Positions 62,198 to 64,000 of a stretch of DNA of 64,000 nucleotides are shown one piece after another. How positions within the stretch are numbered: position 1 is the stretch's first letter; every line of letters starts with the position of its first letter. The stretch covers positions 62,001 through 126,000 of the forward strand of contig JAILNR010000038.1 of NCBI GenBank assembly GCA_024691325.1. Direction: 5' to 3'. The DNA comes from Saccharofermentans sp. (GTDB taxonomy: Bacteria > Bacillota > Clostridia > Saccharofermentanales > Saccharofermentanaceae). The notes below the pieces were generated by a model, which worked only from the letters and a program-made list of their open reading frames with translations, had not been told where the DNA came from and did not search any database. The position numbers were made by a program, and so were the translations under genes.

Positions 62198-63295
62198 TCA
62201 GATCCTGTTCAGTACCGCGGCGGTCATTCCTTCCGTATCAACAATCGTGATATCAGAAGAACCTCCCTTAATATCAACAGTCCTATAGCCGTCTGCCAAT
62301 GTATCGCGGACGGCTTTTTCTATCAGATCAGATGCTTCACTTTCTCCTAAAGACCAGCGAAGCAGCATGGAAGCTGAAAGTATTGTTGCCAAAGGATTGG
62401 CTTTACCTGTTCCCGCGATATCGGGAGCGGAACCGTGAACAGGCTCGTACATTCCGGGTGTTCCCGGAGAACCTAAAGATGCTGAAGGAAGCATGCCGAT
62501 AGAACCCGTGATCATGCCTGCCTCATCAGAAAGAATATCGCCGAACATATTTGATGTGACAATAACGTCAAATGTTGAAGGACGGTTGATAAGCTGCATG
62601 GAACAGTTATCCACGTAAAGATAATCAAGTGTTACATCAGGATAAGAAGGAGCCAATTCCGAAGCAATCTCACGCCATAGTCTTGAAGACTCGAGAACAT
62701 TAGCCTTATCAACAAGGGTAAGTTTCTTGTTCCTTCCCTGTGCGTAACGGAAACCTTCCTTAAGAATACGTGTGATCTCCGCCGTTGAATACTCTTCAGT
62801 ATCGTATGCCGTAAGCCCCTTAACAGAACCGTCAGATAAAGTCTCAGACAGTTCAGCACGGCCGTGCTTACCAAAGTATATTCCTCCCGTTAATTCACGG
62901 ACGATAAGAATATCTATTGATTCCACATTCTTAAGAGGAGATGCAGCCGCGAGCTCTTTAAACATAAGAGCAGGTCTTAAATTAGAATAAAGCCCCAGCC
63001 CGGAACGAAGACCAAGTAAAGCTCTCTCAGGCCTTATTGAAGCATCTACACCATCCCACTTAGGTCCTCCTACAGCACCTAATAAAACTGCATCCGATGA
63101 CTTACAGATATCAAGAGTCTGTTCCGTAAGAGGGACACCATACTTGTCGATAGAACAGCCGCCGGCATCACATTCTGTAAACTCAAATGCAAATCCGCAC
63201 TTATCCCCTGCCTTCTTAAGAACTTTAACAGCAGATGCTGTGACCTCGGGACCTATACCGTCTCCGCCTATAACTGCAACCTTGTATGTTTTCAT
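62198..63295 (-). CDS. leuB: 3-isopropylmalate dehydrogenase
   Basis: 365 residues. It oxidises and decarboxylates 3-isopropylmalate in leucine synthesis. Conserved parts: [14 protein letters not shown] (about 9-22), [11 protein letters not shown], the substrate-binding [33 protein letters not shown] and [25 protein letters not shown], then [18 protein letters not shown] for NAD binding. It follows leuD by 1 base. Ribosome binding site GGAGGC. Confidence 0.98.
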   Translation of the reverse strand: MKTYKVAVIGGDGIGPEVTASAVKVLKKAGDKCGFAFEFTECDAGGCSIDKYGVPLTEQTLDICKSSDAVLLGAVGGPKWDGVDASIRPERALLGLRSGLGLYSNLRPALMFKELAAASPLKNVESIDILIVRELTGGIYFGKHGRAELSETLSDGSVKGLTAYDTEEYSTAEITRILKEGFRYAQGRNKKLTLVDKANVLESSRLWREIASELAPSYPDVTLDYLYVDNCSMQLINRPSTFDVIVTSNMFGDILSDEAGMITGSIGMLPSASLGSPGTPGMYEPVHGSAPDIAGTGKANPLATILSASMLLRWSLGESEASDLIEKAVRDTLADGYRTVDIKGGSSDITIVDTEGMTAAVLNRI

Positions 63296-63296
63296 A

Positions 63297-63791
63297 TCAA
63301 GCCTCCGACTTCATCTTTGTGTAAGAAATGAGTCCGCCTGCATCAATTATTCTTTTGATAAACTCAGGAAAAGGCTTTGCCTTAAAGCGCTCTCCCGTAG
63401 TCAGATCAGTAATTACACCGGTATCAAAGTCAGCTTCGACCTCATCCCCTTGATTGATAGCAAAAGCAGCCTCAGGGCACTCCATGATGGGTAGTCCAAC
63501 ATTAATGGCATTTCGATAGAATATCCTTGCAAAGCTGTCAGCGATAACGAGCGTAATGCCGCTTGCTTTTATCGCTATTGGTGCGTGTTCTCTTGAGGAA
63601 CCGCAGCCGAAGTTACTTCCTGCGACTATAATGTCGCCCTCTTTAACGTTCTTAACAAAATCAGCGTCAATATCTTCCATGCAGTGTGACGCAAGATGCT
63701 TGGGATCTGCGGAAGTTAAATGCCTTGCAGGGATAATGACATCGGTATCAACATCGTTTCCGTATTTAAAAACTTTTCCTTTTACAGACAT
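63297..63791 (-). CDS. leuD: 3-isopropylmalate dehydratase small subunit
   Basis: 164 residues, swivel domain of the isopropylmalate isomerase that works with LeuC. Marker motifs: [32 protein letters not shown] and [11 protein letters not shown]. The short bacterial type. It lies between leuC (11 bases) and leuB (1 base), so it is co-transcribed with both. Ribosome binding site AAAGGAGA. Confidence 0.97.
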   Translation of the reverse strand: MSVKGKVFKYGNDVDTDVIIPARHLTSADPKHLASHCMEDIDADFVKNVKEGDIIVAGSNFGCGSSREHAPIAIKASGITLVIADSFARIFYRNAINVGLPIMECPEAAFAINQGDEVEADFDTGVITDLTTGERFKAKPFPEFIKRIIDAGGLISYTKMKSEA

Positions 63792-63802
63792 ACTATCTCC
63801 TT

Positions 63803-64000
63803 TCAGATCTCATCGGGAGTTGCAACACGTCCCATTACCGCAGAAGATACCGCTACAGGAACTCCGCTTAAAATGACTTCAGACTTAACGTGACCCATCC
63901 TTCCTACGAAGTTTCTGTTTGTGGTCGATACACACCTCTCTCCTTCAGCAAGGATACCCATGTGACCGCCGAGACACGGGCCGCAGGTGGGTGTCGAGAT
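63803..64000 (-). CDS. leuC: 3-isopropylmalate dehydratase large subunit, C-terminal 65 residues (cut by window edge)
   Basis: The minus strand reads open from the window edge for 65 codons to a TGA at 63805-63803. The peptide contains [13 protein letters not shown], carrying two of the iron-sulfur cysteines, and [12 protein letters not shown], both LeuC signatures, and ends in [11 protein letters not shown]. The rest of the gene lies outside. First visible member of leuC-leuD-leuB; no leuA is in the window. Confidence 0.95.
   Translation of the reverse strand: MSTPTCGPCLGGHMGILAEGERCVSTTNRNFVGRMGHVKSEVILSGVPVAVSSAVMGRVATPDEI

Noticed and set aside
1..64000. CRISPR arrays, insertion sequences or prophage remnants
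   Set aside because: No regularly spaced repeats, transposase, integrase or phage structural motifs were found on either strand.

Overview
The window looks like a chromosomal segment of a Gram-positive anaerobe of class Clostridia, probably a gut or rumen relative of Lachnospiraceae or Saccharofermentanaceae. This is inferred from PolC-type polymerase, QueH, class B sortase, RqcH, the nadD-yqeK-rsfS-comEA and def-fmt-rsmB-rlmN-prkC-rsgA-rpe-thiN gene orders, AGGAGG-type ribosome binding sites and moderately AT-rich DNA. No ribosomal RNA, CRISPR array, prophage, integrase or insertion sequence was seen. Genes are packed tightly: no gene-free stretch exceeds 300 bases, and several convergent pairs overlap (rqcH/queH, birA/comEA) or abut.

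Layout. 1-1025: 5' part of comEC, cut by the window edge. 1117-6449 (+): engB, two tandem PRPP-synthetase paralogs (only the second keeps the catalytic loop), a small membrane protein and rqcH. 6440-10695 (-): pdp, ruvC-ruvA-ruvB and queH. 10774-16959: a secreted transglutaminase-like/DUF4214 protein, then a surface-glycan-type group (FAD oxidoreductase, family 2 glycosyltransferase, a membrane protein gene broken by an in-frame TAA, and a GT-C-like membrane protein). 17040-25037: tRNA-Lys(CTT), purB, an aspartate-type aminotransferase, yraN, birA, comEA, rsfS, a nadD-yqeK fusion and purD.

25095-34362 (-) is the main accessory block. A promoter and a strong leader hairpin precede a DUF5688 gene, a secreted Glu/Thr-rich protein, a 1984-residue adhesin with CnaB and VaFE repeats and an IPQTG sorting signal, a class B sortase and nudC. 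Directly upstream, 34480-35858 carries a ParB-like/HAD fusion gene and a stand-alone HAD paralog.

35929-53032 (-) is a long housekeeping series: ispG, polC, priA, a DUF2974 lipase-like gene, def, fmt, rsmB, rlmN, prkC, rsgA, rpe and thiN. PolC appears to have lost its proofreading-exonuclease residues, and no PP2C phosphatase gene sits beside prkC. 53121-56510 (-) holds an FHA protein, a zinc-ribbon/DUF4214 protein, an RlmI-like methyltransferase and a nitroreductase. 56529-58839 (+) holds a candidate preQ1 riboswitch, a VUT-family queuosine-precursor transporter and an amidase. 58844-60192 (-) is the infC-rpmI-rplT operon with a leader attenuator and an apparent AUC start codon. The right end has a small membrane protein under tandem operator-like repeats, an aminotransferase (+) and leuC(partial)-leuD-leuB (-).

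The strongest leads are the degenerate PolC exonuclease domain, the Prs catalytic/non-catalytic pair, the IPQTG-adhesin/sortase B operon with its leader hairpin, the ParB-HAD/HAD pair and the candidate preQ1 switch. All family assignments come from reading motifs by eye; no database search was run.
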